Shown one piece after another: positions 16,910-26,150 of a DNA stretch of 64,000 bases (the stretch's first letter is position 1; each line of letters opens with the position of its first letter). The DNA lies in NCBI RefSeq assembly GCF_011947195.1, contig NZ_JAATVY010000027.1:19239-83238 (forward strand). The letters run 5' to 3'. The DNA is from Planosporangium thailandense (lineage in GTDB: Bacteria > Actinomycetota > Actinomycetes > Mycobacteriales > Micromonosporaceae). The notes beneath the pieces were generated by a model. It was not told where the DNA came from. It saw nothing but the letters and a program-made list of their open reading frames with translations, and ran no database searches. Made by a program: the position numbers and the translations under genes.

Positions 16910-17764
16910 TCAGGTGGAAACGTAGCGGAAGCGGACCTGCTGCGCCGGCCTGAGCTGTGCGGCCAAGTGCAGGTCGTCGTGGAGGACGACTCCGATGACG
17001 GGGTAACCGCCGGTGACGGGGTGATCGACGAGAAACAGCACGGGCTGGCCGTTCGGCGGAACCTGCAGAGCGCCTCCGACCATCCCTTCCGATGGCAGTT
17101 CATCGATCAGCGCCCGGTCCAGTACGGGACCGGCGAGCCGGAGACCGATCCGGTTGCTGTTCGTGGTGACCTGGTAGGGCTGTGAGACGAGAGTCGTCAG
17201 TGCTTCCGGCGTAAACCATTCCTCGCGTGGGCCGCATGAAACCCGCAGTGTGACCTCCGCGGGAATCGGCGGCGTCGGTGCGAGGTCCACATTCGGCCAA
17301 TGGGCGGTCTCCTGCCCGATGGGAATTGTCTGGCCGATACTCAGTACGGCGGGGCCCAGCCCGGAGAGGACGTCGGTGGATCGGGAGCCGAGTACCGGCG
17401 GCACGGCGATTCCACCGCGCACGGCCAGGTAGGTGCGTACCCCCTCGGCTGGCGAGCCCATGACCAGTCGGCTGCCCGCTCTGATCCGCAGTGGGGCGTT
17501 CATACCCACCTGGCGGTTGTCCACTGTGACCGGTACCGGGGCTCCGGTGAGAGCGACCGTCGTCGGCGCGTGGAATCGTAGCCGAAGACCGCCGAAGGTG
17601 GCCTCGATGCCGGCGGCGGTCTCCTGGTTGCCGACCAGCCGGTTGGCGAGCCGGAAGCTGCGTTCGTCCGCAGCTCCGGAGCGGGGGACGCCGAGGGCGG
17701 CGTAGCCGGCACGCCCGAGATCCTGGACCGTGCTGAGCGGTCCAGGGGCGACGACCTCGATCAC
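16910..17764 (-). CDS. pxpC: 5-oxoprolinase subunit C (AHS2 / KipA family)
   Basis: A 284-residue protein of the biotin-dependent carboxyltransferase-like AHS2 family. It shows APGPLSTVQDLGRAGYAALG, SGAADERSFRLANRLVGN and a late ELPSEGMVGGALQVPPNGQP followed by VDHPVTGGYP, all standard PxpC features. With PxpA and PxpB it should hydrolyse 5-oxoproline to glutamate using ATP. The GTG start at 17764 overlaps the pxpB stop (GTGA). The frame opens further to 17836 inside pxpB, without conserved residues. Last gene of the gntR-DUF1989-pxpABC operon. Confidence 0.88.
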   Translation of the reverse strand: MIEVVAPGPLSTVQDLGRAGYAALGVPRSGAADERSFRLANRLVGNQETAAGIEATFGGLRLRFHAPTTVALTGAPVPVTVDNRQVGMNAPLRIRAGSRLVMGSPAEGVRTYLAVRGGIAVPPVLGSRSTDVLSGLGPAVLSIGQTIPIGQETAHWPNVDLAPTPPIPAEVTLRVSCGPREEWFTPEALTTLVSQPYQVTTNSNRIGLRLAGPVLDRALIDELPSEGMVGGALQVPPNGQPVLFLVDHPVTGGYPVIGVVLHDDLHLAAQLRPAQQVRFRYVST

Positions 17765-18378
17765 TCGGGCACCTCCACGAACCGCACCCTGGTACCCGGA
17801 GCCAGCAGGGCCGGCGGATTCCGCTCCACGTCCCACATCACCAGGTCGGTACGGCCGAGCAGTTGCCAGCCTCCCGGTGACTCCCGCGGATAGACGGCGG
17901 TGAACTCACCGGCAACGGCGACCGAACCGGCGGGCACCCTGGTCCGTGGTGAACTGTGCCGGGGCAGGCGCAGCAGCGGGTCGACACCGGTGAGGTAGCC
18001 GAATCCCGGCGCGAACCCGCAGAACGCCACGACGTACTCGGGCGTGGTGTGCCGACGGATGATCTCGGTGCGGCCCAGCCCGGTCAGTTCGGCGACCGCG
18101 TCGAGGTCGGCCCCGTCATAGCGCACGGGGATCTCCACCAGCGGTCCCGTCACCGCGGCCGTCTCGCCGATCCGGTACTCCCGGATGCTTCGCGTCAGCC
18201 GGTCGAACGTTGTCACCTCGGGGTCGTAGGCGACCAGCACCGTCCGTGCGGCCGGGACGAGTTCCCGTACCCCGGCCGGCGACCTGTGCAGCAGAGCCTG
18301 GTACAGGCTGGTGACCTGGTCCAGGTCAGCCAACTCGACCAGCATGGCCCGGTCGCCGGCCGGCTTGATGGTCAGCAT
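17761..18378 (-). CDS. pxpB: 5-oxoprolinase subunit B (AHS1 / KipI family)
   Basis: A 205-residue KipI-family protein with the family signature FCGFAPGFGYLTG and PAGSVAVAGEFTAVYP. The N-terminal half has the open-sheet domain (AGDRAMLVELADL) expected of AHS1. In Bacillus, KipI also inhibits sporulation kinase A, but here it sits with pxpA and pxpC, so the metabolic role is far more likely. It begins 24 bases after pxpA and overlaps pxpC by four bases. Confidence 0.9.
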   Translation of the reverse strand: MLTIKPAGDRAMLVELADLDQVTSLYQALLHRSPAGVRELVPAARTVLVAYDPEVTTFDRLTRSIREYRIGETAAVTGPLVEIPVRYDGADLDAVAELTGLGRTEIIRRHTTPEYVVAFCGFAPGFGYLTGVDPLLRLPRHSSPRTRVPAGSVAVAGEFTAVYPRESPGGWQLLGRTDLVMWDVERNPPALLAPGTRVRFVEVPE

Positions 18379-18402
18379 GTCTTGATCGTCGGACCGCAGG
18401 AC

Positions 18403-19170
18403 CTAGGCGAACGGGCTCACGGTGACCCCGGCCTCCAACAGGCCGGCGCGAACCCGGCGGGCGATCTCGACCGCCCCCGGGGTGTCTCCGTGCACGCACA
18501 ACGACCGGGGCGCGACGCTGACCACGCTGCCATCGGTCGCCACCACGGTCCCTTCGGTGGCCATCCGCACGCTGCGCTTCACGACCTCGTCGGGCTCGTG
18601 CACCACGGCGCCGGGCAGCCGCCGGGAGACGAGAGTGCCCTCCGGGGTGTACGCCCGGTCGGCGAAGGCCTCCTTCACAGTGGTCAGCCCGGCCGCTTCC
18701 GCCTGCCGCAGCCATTCCGAGCCGGGCAGGCCCATCACGGGCAGGCTCGGGTCGTAGCGCTTGACCGCGTCCACGACCGCAGCCGCCTGCGCGGCATGGG
18801 TGACGATCGCGTTGTACAGCGCCCCGTGCGGCTTGACGTAGCGGACCCTGGACCCCGCGATGCGGGCGAAGCCGTCCAGCGCCGCGATCTGGTAGATGAC
18901 GTCGTTGACCAGTTCGGCCGGGTCCACGTCGATGAACCGGCGGCCGAAGCCGGGCAGGTCGCGGTAGCCGACCTGGGCGCCGATCACCACGCCCCGCTCC
19001 GCGGCCTGCTCGGTGACCCGGCGCAGCACGGACGGGTCACCCGCGTGGAAGCCGCAGGCCACGTTGGCGCTGGACACGATGTCCAGCAGCGCTTCGTCGT
19101 CACCCAGCGGCCAGTTGCCGAAGCCCTCTCCGAGGTCGCTGTTCAGGTCGATTACCGGCTGGTCGGTCAT
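18403..19170 (-). CDS. pxpA: 5-oxoprolinase subunit A (LamB/YcsF family)
   Basis: A 255-residue LamB/YcsF protein. The N-terminus [20 protein letters not shown], the metal-binding-like [12 protein letters not shown] and [12 protein letters not shown] are diagnostic. It is the catalytic-core partner of PxpB/PxpC for ATP-dependent 5-oxoproline cleavage. The start at 19170 gives the usual family length; the longer frame to 19500 lies inside the DUF1989 gene. The neighbouring amino-acid importer could bring in 5-oxoproline or a precursor. Confidence 0.9.
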   Translation of the reverse strand: MTDQPVIDLNSDLGEGFGNWPLGDDEALLDIVSSANVACGFHAGDPSVLRRVTEQAAERGVVIGAQVGYRDLPGFGRRFIDVDPAELVNDVIYQIAALDGFARIAGSRVRYVKPHGALYNAIVTHAAQAAAVVDAVKRYDPSLPVMGLPGSEWLRQAEAAGLTTVKEAFADRAYTPEGTLVSRRLPGAVVHEPDEVVKRSVRMATEGTVVATDGSVVSVAPRSLCVHGDTPGAVEIARRVRAGLLEAGVTVSPFA

Positions 19171-19196
19171 GGTTCCCCTCAACGCTCTCGAGCAGT

Positions 19197-20063
19197 TCAG
19201 CCGGCCTGGCCCCACTGGGGCTGCCGCAGGCCGTGCAGGTTCCGGTACGCGGCCCGCTGCGGCGGCTCCCACCCCTCCAGCAGTTCCGGAGCGGGGCGGT
19301 AGACCTCCACGCCGAGCGGGCGGCAGACGTCGATGGGGTCGCGGGCGTCGGGGCCCCACAGCGGGACAGAAAGGTCGCCGCCCGGGCAGGTGGACAGCGC
19401 GCACAGCAGATCGATCTCGGCGAAGAACTCGAAGAAGTCCCCCGGCTTCGCCGGGCAGTCCTTCATGAAGTACTTGTCCTCGTCGTTGAGCCCGGTGCAC
19501 TGGAAGACGTTCAGCACGTCGTGCACGTCGAACTCGGTGAGACCGTACGGGAGGATCGCGCGGGTGAGGTTCGAGTGGCAGTGGAAGTCGAAGTCTTCGC
19601 CGCTGAGCATCCGGTTGACGTACGGGTCGCAGCGGGTGCCCAGCAGGTCGTGGATCCGGCCGCCCTGCTCGTCGACGCCGTAGTCGGCGAGGCTGTCATT
19701 GGTGATCGTCAGCAGCGGCCGCAGGAACGGGAGATTCGACCACAGGCGGTCGTACGTGCTCACGTGCGCGCGCTGCAGCTGACGGGTCCGGGCGGCCCAC
19801 AGCCGTTCCCGCGGGTCGTTGAGGTTCCACACGTTGAAGTCGCCGACCTGCGGGCCTTCGATGGTGACGATGCGGCAGAGGTGCCCCTGCGGCACGGTCC
19901 AGGCCTTGCCGGAGCGGATCGGGATTACGAAGGAGTCCACCAGTTCGTGCTGCTCGTGCGTCGCGGCGAGCTTTCCGTAGAACTCGCGGTCGACGTCGAG
20001 CGCTCCGCCCTTGGTCGCCTGGTAGGCGGCGGCGGGGCTGGTGGCTCGGGGGTTGTCCGGCAC
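19197..20063 (-). CDS. DUF1989 urea carboxylase-associated family protein
   Basis: A 288-residue DUF1989 protein: [24 protein letters not shown] near the start, later [11 protein letters not shown] and [20 protein letters not shown], with Cys and His residues suited to metal binding. Members occur beside urea carboxylase or allophanate hydrolase; some pairs act on carboxyguanidine. Here there is a single copy, with pxpABC rather than a biotin carboxylase. The GTG start at 20063 has GAGAGG upstream and lies one base after the gntR stop, so it is co-transcribed. It may process a nitrogen compound feeding 5-oxoproline metabolism; this is inference. Confidence 0.75.
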   Translation of the reverse strand: MPDNPRATSPAAAYQATKGGALDVDREFYGKLAATHEQHELVDSFVIPIRSGKAWTVPQGHLCRIVTIEGPQVGDFNVWNLNDPRERLWAARTRQLQRAHVSTYDRLWSNLPFLRPLLTITNDSLADYGVDEQGGRIHDLLGTRCDPYVNRMLSGEDFDFHCHSNLTRAILPYGLTEFDVHDVLNVFQCTGLNDEDKYFMKDCPAKPGDFFEFFAEIDLLCALSTCPGGDLSVPLWGPDARDPIDVCRPLGVEVYRPAPELLEGWEPPQRAAYRNLHGLRQPQWGQAG

Positions 20064-20064
20064 G

Positions 20065-20811
20065 TCATACCTCTCGGGATCGGGTCGGGGCGGGGGATGT
20101 GGGGGATACGGTCCCTGAGCGGGCCGCCTGTCGCTCGGCGGCGTGGACGGCGTCGAGCAGCATCAGTTCGGACTCGTCCAGGTAACGGCGGGCGGCGGCC
20201 TTCGCCTGCTCCCGCCTGCCGCTGAGTACGAGCTCGCAGATCTCCCGGTCCTGCGGGATCCACGGCCGGTGTGAGTCCACCTCGTCGGGCATGGCGAAGA
20301 AGGCCAACCGCAACTGGGCCAGGATGGTCCGGAAGAAACGATCGATCTGCTCGCTACCGAGCAGGGCCACCAGAGCCTGGTGGAAGCGCAGTCCCGCGGT
20401 GCCGACCACGCGCTGACCATCCGTCAGCGCCCGTTCCTCCGTTCGGACGGCTTCCTCGAGCGTCCGCAGCATCGAGGGGTCGGCCGTCGCGCTCTCCTCG
20501 ATGGCGCCGAGCTCGAGGGCGCGCCGAACGCGGTAGATGTCGCGGATGTCGACGGTGGACAGTGTCCGGACCACGGCGCCCTTGTGCTTCTGGTGCACCG
20601 CGAGACCTTCCGCGCCGAGCAGTCGCAGGCCCTCGCGCAGGCTGTTGCGTGACATGCCCAGCTCAGCCGCCAACGCGACGTCCCGCAACGGCGAACCGGG
20701 CGGGAGGTGTCCATCCAGGATGCGCTCGCGCAGGATCGCCGCCGCGCGTTCGGCGGCGAGCAGTGCGCCGTCGAACGGCGAACCGTCCGGGAGATCGGTC
20801 GGCAGAGACAC
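20065..20811 (-). CDS. GntR/FadR-family transcriptional regulator
   Basis: A 248-residue regulator: N-terminal winged helix (AAAILRERILDGHLPPGSPL... and LAAELGMSRNSLREGLRLL) and a C-terminal FCD-type helical domain (HQALVALLGS..., QDREICELV). It leads the DUF1989-pxpABC operon and faces the ABC importer, so it probably controls both. I chose GTG 20811 because the repeated palindrome lies just upstream of it. No ribosome-binding site is seen, and a TACTCT at -10 distance suggests a leaderless message. A frame start at 20883 would put the operator inside the gene. Confidence 0.8.
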   Translation of the reverse strand: MSLPTDLPDGSPFDGALLAAERAAAILRERILDGHLPPGSPLRDVALAAELGMSRNSLREGLRLLGAEGLAVHQKHKGAVVRTLSTVDIRDIYRVRRALELGAIEESATADPSMLRTLEEAVRTEERALTDGQRVVGTAGLRFHQALVALLGSEQIDRFFRTILAQLRLAFFAMPDEVDSHRPWIPQDREICELVLSGRREQAKAAARRYLDESELMLLDAVHAAERQAARSGTVSPTSPAPTRSREV

Positions 20812-20832
20812 GACGAGGAGAGTACAACAGGT

Positions 20833-20842
20833 TTGTTCAACA
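20833..20842. promoter_or_regulatory. Probable GntR operator, copy 1
   Basis: TTGTTCAACA, containing the perfect palindrome TGTT-C-AACA (20834-20842), lies 22 bases upstream of the gntR start. The same palindrome recurs at 20954-20964 ahead of the divergent importer. Two copies in one 200-base divergent region next to a GntR gene is the usual operator arrangement. Confidence 0.6.
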
Positions 20843-20953
20843 GTCTCTAGGACGCCGGTGTCTGTCCCCCGAACTGTTAACACTTGGTTTCGGGCGGATC
20901 GTGGGTCTTTTCATATCGTCGCGCGCATGGCAGTCTTTCCGCGCTGACCGTGA

Positions 20954-20964
20954 TTGTTCAACAA
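20954..20964. promoter_or_regulatory. Probable GntR operator, copy 2
   Basis: TTGTTCAACAA is a perfect 11-base palindrome (TTGTT-C-AACAA) lying 47 bases upstream of the importer start. It shares nine palindromic bases with the copy before gntR. Binding here would let the GntR protein control the ABC importer together with the pxp operon. Confidence 0.62.
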
Positions 20965-21010
20965 AAGCCGGTGGGTCAGTGACCGGATGTTCACCTCGGG
21001 AGGACCGTCC

Positions 21011-23428
21011 ATGCCCTGGACGAGGTTGTCGCGCGGCGCGGGCCTGCTGGCCATCGTCGCTGCCCTGTTCGCACTCGTCTCATGCTCCACCGGCGGACAT
21101 GGCGGCACGTCCGGCAGCGGGCAGGCGCCGGTGATCGCTTCGGGTGCGCTGACCATCGGCGTCGACCTGACGTACCCGCCGTACAACTACCTCGACAACG
21201 GGGTACCGCAGGGCTTCGACCCGCAGTTCGACCGGGCGCTGGCCAAGCAGATGGGGCTGCAGCCGAAGTTCGTGGACACCCGGTTCGAGGAACTGATCCC
21301 CGGGCTCAAGTCCCACCGGTTCGACGTGGTCGTCTCCGCCCTCTACATCACCAAGGCACGGGCGCAGCAGGTCGACTACGTGCCCTACTTCACCACGGGC
21401 AACTCCCTGGTCTCCCGGGTGGACGGCCCGGGGCCCCGGACGGTGGAGGACCTGTGCGGGAAACGGGTCGCGGTGATCAAGGGCGGCCAGATCGTTGAAC
21501 AACTCCGCGGACAGGCGAGCGCGGACTGCCAGTCCAAGGGCCGCGGCCCGATCGACGTCCGGGAGTTCAGCACCGACCCCGAAGCGAGCCAGGCGCTGCT
21601 CTCCAACCAGGTGGATGCCCAGGCCACCGATGCGGCCGTGGCCAAGGGCGTCATCGACAAGTCCGGGGGCCGGCTGGCCATCACCAGTTCCGACCTGATC
21701 TACCCGACCTCGGTCGGTATCGCCGTGGCCAAGGGGAACACGAACCTCCAGGCCGCCGTGGTCAAGGCGTTCGACAAGCTCAAGGCATCCGGCGAGTACG
21801 ACAAGCTGCTGGCCCAGTACAACCTGCGGCCCGTGGACGACGCCCTGGTCAAGCAGGTGCTCGGTGACGTGGGCCCCACCAAGCCGAGCCGGAGTGGATT
21901 CGCCTTCGACTGGCGGTACACCCTCAAGCTGTTCGTCGACCTCAACCTGTGGCGCGCGGCGCTGGTGGTCGTCGCGCTCGCGGTGCTCTCCTGGGTGATC
22001 GCAACGGTGCTCGGCATGGGTGTCGCGCTGATGAAGCGCTCCTCGGTGCGGTGGATCCGGTGGATCGCGTCGGCGTACGTCTGGTTCTTCCGCAGCCTGC
22101 CGCTGCTGGTCCTGCTGATTTTCGTGTACAACGCGCCGCAGGCGGTGCCCTCGCTCCAGCCGATGCTGTCCAACCCGTTCGTCGCCGGGCTCGTCGCGAT
22201 GGTGCTGAGCGAAACCGCCTATATCGCCGAAATCCACCGGGGCGGCCTGCAGTCCGTCGAAGGGGGACAGGGCGAAGCGGCCCAAGCCCTCGGTATCCCG
22301 TACGGGGGAGTGCAACGGCATGTCGTCATCCCGCAGGCGTTCCGGGTGGCGCTCCCCGCGCTGGGCAACGAGTTCGTCACCATCCTCAAGCTGACCTCCC
22401 TGGTCAGCGCCATCTCCCTGGCGGAGATCCTCCTGGTGGGGCAGCGCCTTTACACCCAGAACTTCAAGGTGCTGGAGACCCTGCTCGCCGTCGCGCTGTA
22501 CTACGTACTCCTCGTGACCATCTTCGACCAGATCCGGGCTCTCGCGGAGCGCTGGCTGGACGTGCGGCGGCGCGGCGAGCGGACGAAGGCCGCCCACAGC
22601 CGGCAGTCCGACGTATCCGTGGTCGACGCGCCCCGCGCTCACCGGGAGCGCCACCCGCACGCGGGCGAGGTCGTGGTGCGGGTCCGCGATGTACGCAAGT
22701 CCTTCGGCGACACCACGGTGCTCGACGGGGTGGACCTCGACGTGCATCGCGGCGAGGTGGTCGCGGTCATCGGCCCGTCCGGGTCGGGCAAGACCACGTT
22801 CATCCGCACGCTCAACCGCTTGGAGGTACCGGACAGCGGCACCATCGACGTCGACGGAGAGCAGGTCGGGTACCGGGTCGAGGGTGGCAGGCTGCGGCCG
22901 GCAGGTGACCGGGACATCGCTCGCCAGCGCCGTCACATCGGCATGGTGTTCCAGCGGTTCAACCTGTTCCCGCACAAGACGGCGCTGCAGAACGTGACTC
23001 TCGCCCCGGTGTACCTTCGGCTGGCCGACCGCGCGAAGGCCGAGCGGCAGGCGCTGGACCTGCTGGCCAAGGTCGGTCTCGAAGGGCACGCGCACAAGTA
23101 CCCACACCAACTGTCCGGTGGACAGCAACAGCGGGTGGCGATCGCCCGTGCGCTGGCCATGGAGCCCAGCGTCATGTTGTTCGACGAGCCCACCTCGGCG
23201 CTCGACCCGGAGCTCGTCGGCGAGGTCCTCGCGGTCATGCGGGACCTGGCGGCCGAGGGGATGACGATGGTAGTGGTCACCCATGAGATGCGGTTCGCCC
23301 GCGAGGTCGCCGACTGGGTGGTCTTCATGGAGGACGGCAAGGTGCTGCGGCAGGGGCCGCCGGAGGAGATCTTCGCCGGTGCCGACGAACGGCGTATCGA
23401 ACAGTTCTTCGCCGCGGTTGGCCAATGA
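21011..23428 (+). CDS. Single-chain amino-acid ABC importer: binding protein + permease + ATPase
   Basis: One 805-residue polypeptide carries all three importer parts. Residues 1-25 are a lipoprotein signal with lipobox cysteine C25. Residues about 38-285 are a family-3 amino-acid binding protein. Residues about 305-520 are a His/Glu/Gln-type permease with the coupling-loop EAAQALG motif. Residues about 554-800 are an ATPase with Walker [10 protein letters not shown] near 587, LSGGQQQR near 700 and [10 protein letters not shown] near 722. No stop or frameshift interrupts it. The start at 21011 has GGGAGGA upstream; an earlier TTG would lie in the operator. Likely substrate: 5-oxoproline, glutamate or a relative, from the pxp neighbours. 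Confidence 0.88.
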   Translation: MPWTRLSRGAGLLAIVAALFALVSCSTGGHGGTSGSGQAPVIASGALTIGVDLTYPPYNYLDNGVPQGFDPQFDRALAKQMGLQPKFVDTRFEELIPGLKSHRFDVVVSALYITKARAQQVDYVPYFTTGNSLVSRVDGPGPRTVEDLCGKRVAVIKGGQIVEQLRGQASADCQSKGRGPIDVREFSTDPEASQALLSNQVDAQATDAAVAKGVIDKSGGRLAITSSDLIYPTSVGIAVAKGNTNLQAAVVKAFDKLKASGEYDKLLAQYNLRPVDDALVKQVLGDVGPTKPSRSGFAFDWRYTLKLFVDLNLWRAALVVVALAVLSWVIATVLGMGVALMKRSSVRWIRWIASAYVWFFRSLPLLVLLIFVYNAPQAVPSLQPMLSNPFVAGLVAMVLSETAYIAEIHRGGLQSVEGGQGEAAQALGIPYGGVQRHVVIPQAFRVALPALGNEFVTILKLTSLVSAISLAEILLVGQRLYTQNFKVLETLLAVALYYVLLVTIFDQIRALAERWLDVRRRGERTKAAHSRQSDVSVVDAPRAHRERHPHAGEVVVRVRDVRKSFGDTTVLDGVDLDVHRGEVVAVIGPSGSGKTTFIRTLNRLEVPDSGTIDVDGEQVGYRVEGGRLRPAGDRDIARQRRHIGMVFQRFNLFPHKTALQNVTLAPVYLRLADRAKAERQALDLLAKVGLEGHAHKYPHQLSGGQQQRVAIARALAMEPSVMLFDEPTSALDPELVGEVLAVMRDLAAEGMTMVVVTHEMRFAREVADWVVFMEDGKVLRQGPPEEIFAGADERRIEQFFAAVGQ

Positions 23429-23431
23429 TCG

Positions 23432-23637
23432 CCGGAGTGGAGCCAGCGCTGTTGGAGGGCTGTCAGTAGGGGTGCCTGCGTGGGTTCGGTGGCGTGGGCG
23501 TAGTCGCCGCGGATGCCGCGCAGTTGGTGGGCGAGGCGCTGGCTTTTGAGGGGTTCGGCGATGTCGTCCAGGACTGCGCGGCCGGCGTACCGGTAGCGGA
23601 CCCGGTAGTGCGGGCCGTGTTGTTCCATCCACGCCAT
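23432..23637 (-). pseudogene. Integrase N-terminal remnant
   Basis: On the minus strand an ATG at 23637 with a good GGAGGTG site starts MAWMEQHGPHYRVRYRYAGR, then about 45 more residues ending ...LLTALQQRW near the importer stop. The opening W-x-E-x-x-G-x-x-x-RVRYR is typical of the N-terminal domain of actinobacterial tyrosine integrases. Core-binding and catalytic domains are absent: the frame runs into the 3' end of the importer gene. It looks like the stub of an integrated element lost by deletion. Confidence 0.4.
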
Positions 23638-23796
23638 GGCGCACCTCCACACGGGATCTGGCGGCGGCCCGGCTTGGCCGTTACCGCTTCGACGCAGGCG
23701 CGGCGCGCTGGCCGGGGTGGCGCTGGCGTTCGGCTCCGACTCGCCGGGAGGAGATGGCCGTCCACGGACCGCCGAGGGCGTTTACCCGGGTACGCG

Positions 23797-23802
23797 TATA
23801 AT
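23797..23802 (+). promoter_or_regulatory. Possible -10 box of the helicase gene
   Basis: A perfect TATAAT lies 114 bases upstream of the DEAD-box helicase start, in otherwise GC-rich DNA. No good -35 box is found at 16-18 bases. If used, it gives a 5' untranslated leader of about 105 bases, as is usual for cold-regulated helicases. Confidence 0.35.
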
Positions 23803-23915
23803 GAATCTACGGTTCGCACAGTTCTGCCTCGAGCCGTCTTCGGTGTCGACTCCATCGCGCCGCGACCGTTCCGGTCTGCGCCGGGCAGGACGACCCTTTA
23901 ACGTTCGGAGATTTC

Positions 23916-25349
23916 ATGGCGGCCCGCCGCCCTCACACCACACCTTCGCCCTCATCCACCACGTTCGCCGACCTCGGCGTGCCTGCTGTCCTGACCCAGG
24001 CGCTCGCCGCCGCCGGGGTCACCACGCCGTTCCCGATTCAGGCGGCGACGCTGCCCGACGCGCTGGCCGGGCGCGACGTGCTCGGCCGGGGCCGGACCGG
24101 CTCGGGCAAGACCTACGCGTTCGTGCTGCCGGTGCTGACCCGGCTGGCGGCCAGTGGCTCGCCGCGACGGCCCGGCCGGCCACGGGCGCTGATTCTGGCA
24201 CCCACCCGCGAGCTCGCCACCCAGATCCAGGCGTCGATCGCGCCGCTGGCCGAAGCCCTGTCACTGCGGACGCTGACCATCTTCGGCGGGGTCGGCCCGA
24301 ACCCCCAGATCGCCGGCCTACGCGCGGGCGTGGACATCCTCGTGGCCTGCCCCGGCCGGCTCGCCGACCACGTGAAAACCGGCCACGCGTGTCTCGACGC
24401 CGTCGAGATCACCGTGCTCGACGAAGCTGACCACATGGCCGACCTCGGCTTTCTCCCCGTCGTCCGGCGGCTGCTCGACCAGACCCCGAAATCCGGGCAG
24501 CGGCTGCTGTTCTCGGCGACGCTGGACGCCGGCGTCGACGTCCTCGTGCGACGATTCCTCACCAACCCGGTCACCCACAGCGTCGACTCGGCGCAGTCCC
24601 CGGTCGCGGCGATGTCACACCACGTGCTGCACGTACACGACGACGACCGGTTCGAAATCCTGCTGGATCTCGCCGCCGCGCCAGGTCGCACGGTGGTGTT
24701 CACCCGCACCAAACACAGGGCGAAGACCCTGACGCGCCGACTGGTCGCCGCCGGGGTACCGGCGGTGGAGCTGCACGGCAACCTGGCCCAGAACGCGCGC
24801 ACCCGCAACCTGCTGGCCTTCTCCGACGGCACCGCGACCACGCTGGTGGCCACCGACATCGCCGCCCGCGGCATCCACGTCGACGACGTCAGCCTCGTCA
24901 TCCACGCCGACCCCCCGGTCGAGCATAAGGCGTACCTGCACCGATCCGGCCGAACCGCCCGCGCCGGCGCCGAAGGCACGGTCGTGACGCTCATGACCGA
25001 CGACCAGGTCGCCGAGGTGGGCCAACTGACCCGCAAGGCGGGCATCACGGCGACCACCACCCGGCTGCGCCCCGGCGACCCGCTGCTGACGCAACTCGCT
25101 CCGGGCGAGCGGTCGTTCGTCTCGCCACCGGCCGATGATGCGACCCCGAAGGACAAGCCGCGACAGGGCCGCGTCGGTCGCAACGCGAAGCCACGCGCCG
25201 CGGCGCGGAGCACCGTCAGGTCGGCGACGCCGGCAGACTCGACAAACGGCCGTGGCGGCGGTACCGCGACGGTGGTGCCCGCCCGGCCCTCGGGCGCTGC
25301 GGCGTTCTCCGCACGTAGCCGGGTCGGCGCCCGCCGAGGCGGACGCTGA
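23916..25349 (+). CDS. DEAD-box ATP-dependent RNA helicase
   Basis: A 477-residue DEAD-box protein. Motifs in order: Q motif near F17-Q42, motif I GRTGSGKT (59-66), PTRELA, a GG motif, DEAD at 169-172, SAT (LLFSATLD), then the second RecA domain with VATDIAARGIHV and HRSGRTARAG. The C-terminal 80 residues are Arg-, Ala- and Pro-rich and probably bind RNA. It should unwind RNA duplexes, as in ribosome assembly, mRNA decay or cold adaptation. It stands alone, followed by a hairpin terminator at 25361-25381. Confidence 0.93.
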   Translation: MAARRPHTTPSPSSTTFADLGVPAVLTQALAAAGVTTPFPIQAATLPDALAGRDVLGRGRTGSGKTYAFVLPVLTRLAASGSPRRPGRPRALILAPTRELATQIQASIAPLAEALSLRTLTIFGGVGPNPQIAGLRAGVDILVACPGRLADHVKTGHACLDAVEITVLDEADHMADLGFLPVVRRLLDQTPKSGQRLLFSATLDAGVDVLVRRFLTNPVTHSVDSAQSPVAAMSHHVLHVHDDDRFEILLDLAAAPGRTVVFTRTKHRAKTLTRRLVAAGVPAVELHGNLAQNARTRNLLAFSDGTATTLVATDIAARGIHVDDVSLVIHADPPVEHKAYLHRSGRTARAGAEGTVVTLMTDDQVAEVGQLTRKAGITATTTRLRPGDPLLTQLAPGERSFVSPPADDATPKDKPRQGRVGRNAKPRAAARSTVRSATPADSTNGRGGGTATVVPARPSGAAAFSARSRVGARRGGR

Positions 25350-25360
25350 CGCGTATCTGC

Positions 25361-25381
25361 TCCGCCCCTCCCGGGGGCGGA
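25361..25381 (+). terminator. Hairpin terminator after the helicase gene
   Basis: TCCGCCCC (25361-25368), a five-base loop and GGGGCGGA (25374-25381) form an 8-base-pair GC stem 12 bases after the helicase stop. There is no T-tract. Confidence 0.6.
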
Positions 25382-25742
25382 CACGCGCCGTCCGTACTGC
25401 CGGCCACTCCTGATGGCGATGGAGAAAGCACGGCGCGGTTCCCGAGCCCCGCCTTCTTGCATTGCTGTCGGGTGGGCCCGGCGAGACGGGCCAGACCTGC
25501 CGCACACGTGGCTGGTGCTCCTGGCCTCGGCCGCGAAGCCGATGTCATCGTCACCGATGAATTGCGTGTCGCGATCGGCTGGGCCGTATCCGAGGTCGCA
25601 TGTAGCGTGGTGGGCGACAGCGCCATGTCGAGGCGGCATACCGAGCAATCGGAGCTTTCCCAGGGTCTTGCCTTCCCGGCGTCGCGCGGCGTCCGCCGTG
25701 CGGCAACTTCAATCCCGGCCATCACCGGGGAAGGCGGAAAGC
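25382..25742. other. Intergenic stretch without a recognisable gene
   Basis: About 360 bases. A plus-strand frame reading ...DVIVTDELRVAIGWAVSEVA around 25530-25600 looks slightly protein-like but matches nothing I know and has no usable start. The promoter of the STAS gene should lie here; no clear boxes are visible. Confidence 0.4.
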
Positions 25743-26078
25743 ATGATCCCCGATCACTTCTTCGTACCCGAGCCGCTGCGCATCACCAGCGCGACGACCT
25801 CGGACGGCATGGTTCGCGTGCGGGTTGGCGGCGAGATCGACATGGCCACCATCGCCCCGTTGTCCGAGGTGCTGACCGTCTTGATCGCCACGCGCCCGAG
25901 GGCGATCGAGGTTGATCTCGCCGATGTCCGGTTCATGGACTCCAGCGGTGTGAAGGCGCTGGTACGTGCCCACCGCAGCGCATCCGCGGGCGGTTGTCGG
26001 GTGCGGGTCACCCGGCCGCAGTCGACCGTCGACCGGGTGCTGCGCATATGCGGGCTGGCGGAGACGTTGGGCTTGTGA
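25743..26078 (+). CDS. STAS-domain anti-sigma factor antagonist
   Basis: A 111-residue single-domain STAS protein. GGEIDMATIAPLSEVL and the phosphorylatable loop FMDSSGVKAL (S67/S68) match anti-anti-sigma factors of the SpoIIAA/RsbV type. Dephosphorylated, such a protein binds an anti-sigma kinase and frees its sigma factor. No partner kinase or sigma gene is adjacent, so it works in trans or as an orphan. The ATG at 25743 follows an AAGGCGGAAAG stretch. Confidence 0.85.
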   Translation: MIPDHFFVPEPLRITSATTSDGMVRVRVGGEIDMATIAPLSEVLTVLIATRPRAIEVDLADVRFMDSSGVKALVRAHRSASAGGCRVRVTRPQSTVDRVLRICGLAETLGL

Positions 26079-26150
26079 CTGCGGCTTTCGCTCGATGGCC
26101 GGTGCCGCCGCTGACCGTCGTCGAAGGACAGCCAGCGGCGGCAACGCCGT

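Noticed and set aside
17761..18378. KipI-type sporulation kinase inhibitor
   Set aside because: It lies between pxpA and pxpC in an operon; the 5-oxoprolinase role explains it better.
20954..21010. Importer starting at TTG 20954
   Set aside because: It would place the palindromic operator within the coding region and adds no signal; ATG 21011 has a proper ribosome-binding site and lipoprotein signal.
21080..23650. 856-codon minus-strand open frame
   Set aside because: Antisense to the ABC importer with no recognisable domain; only its 5' part (23432-23637) resembles anything, an integrase N-terminus.
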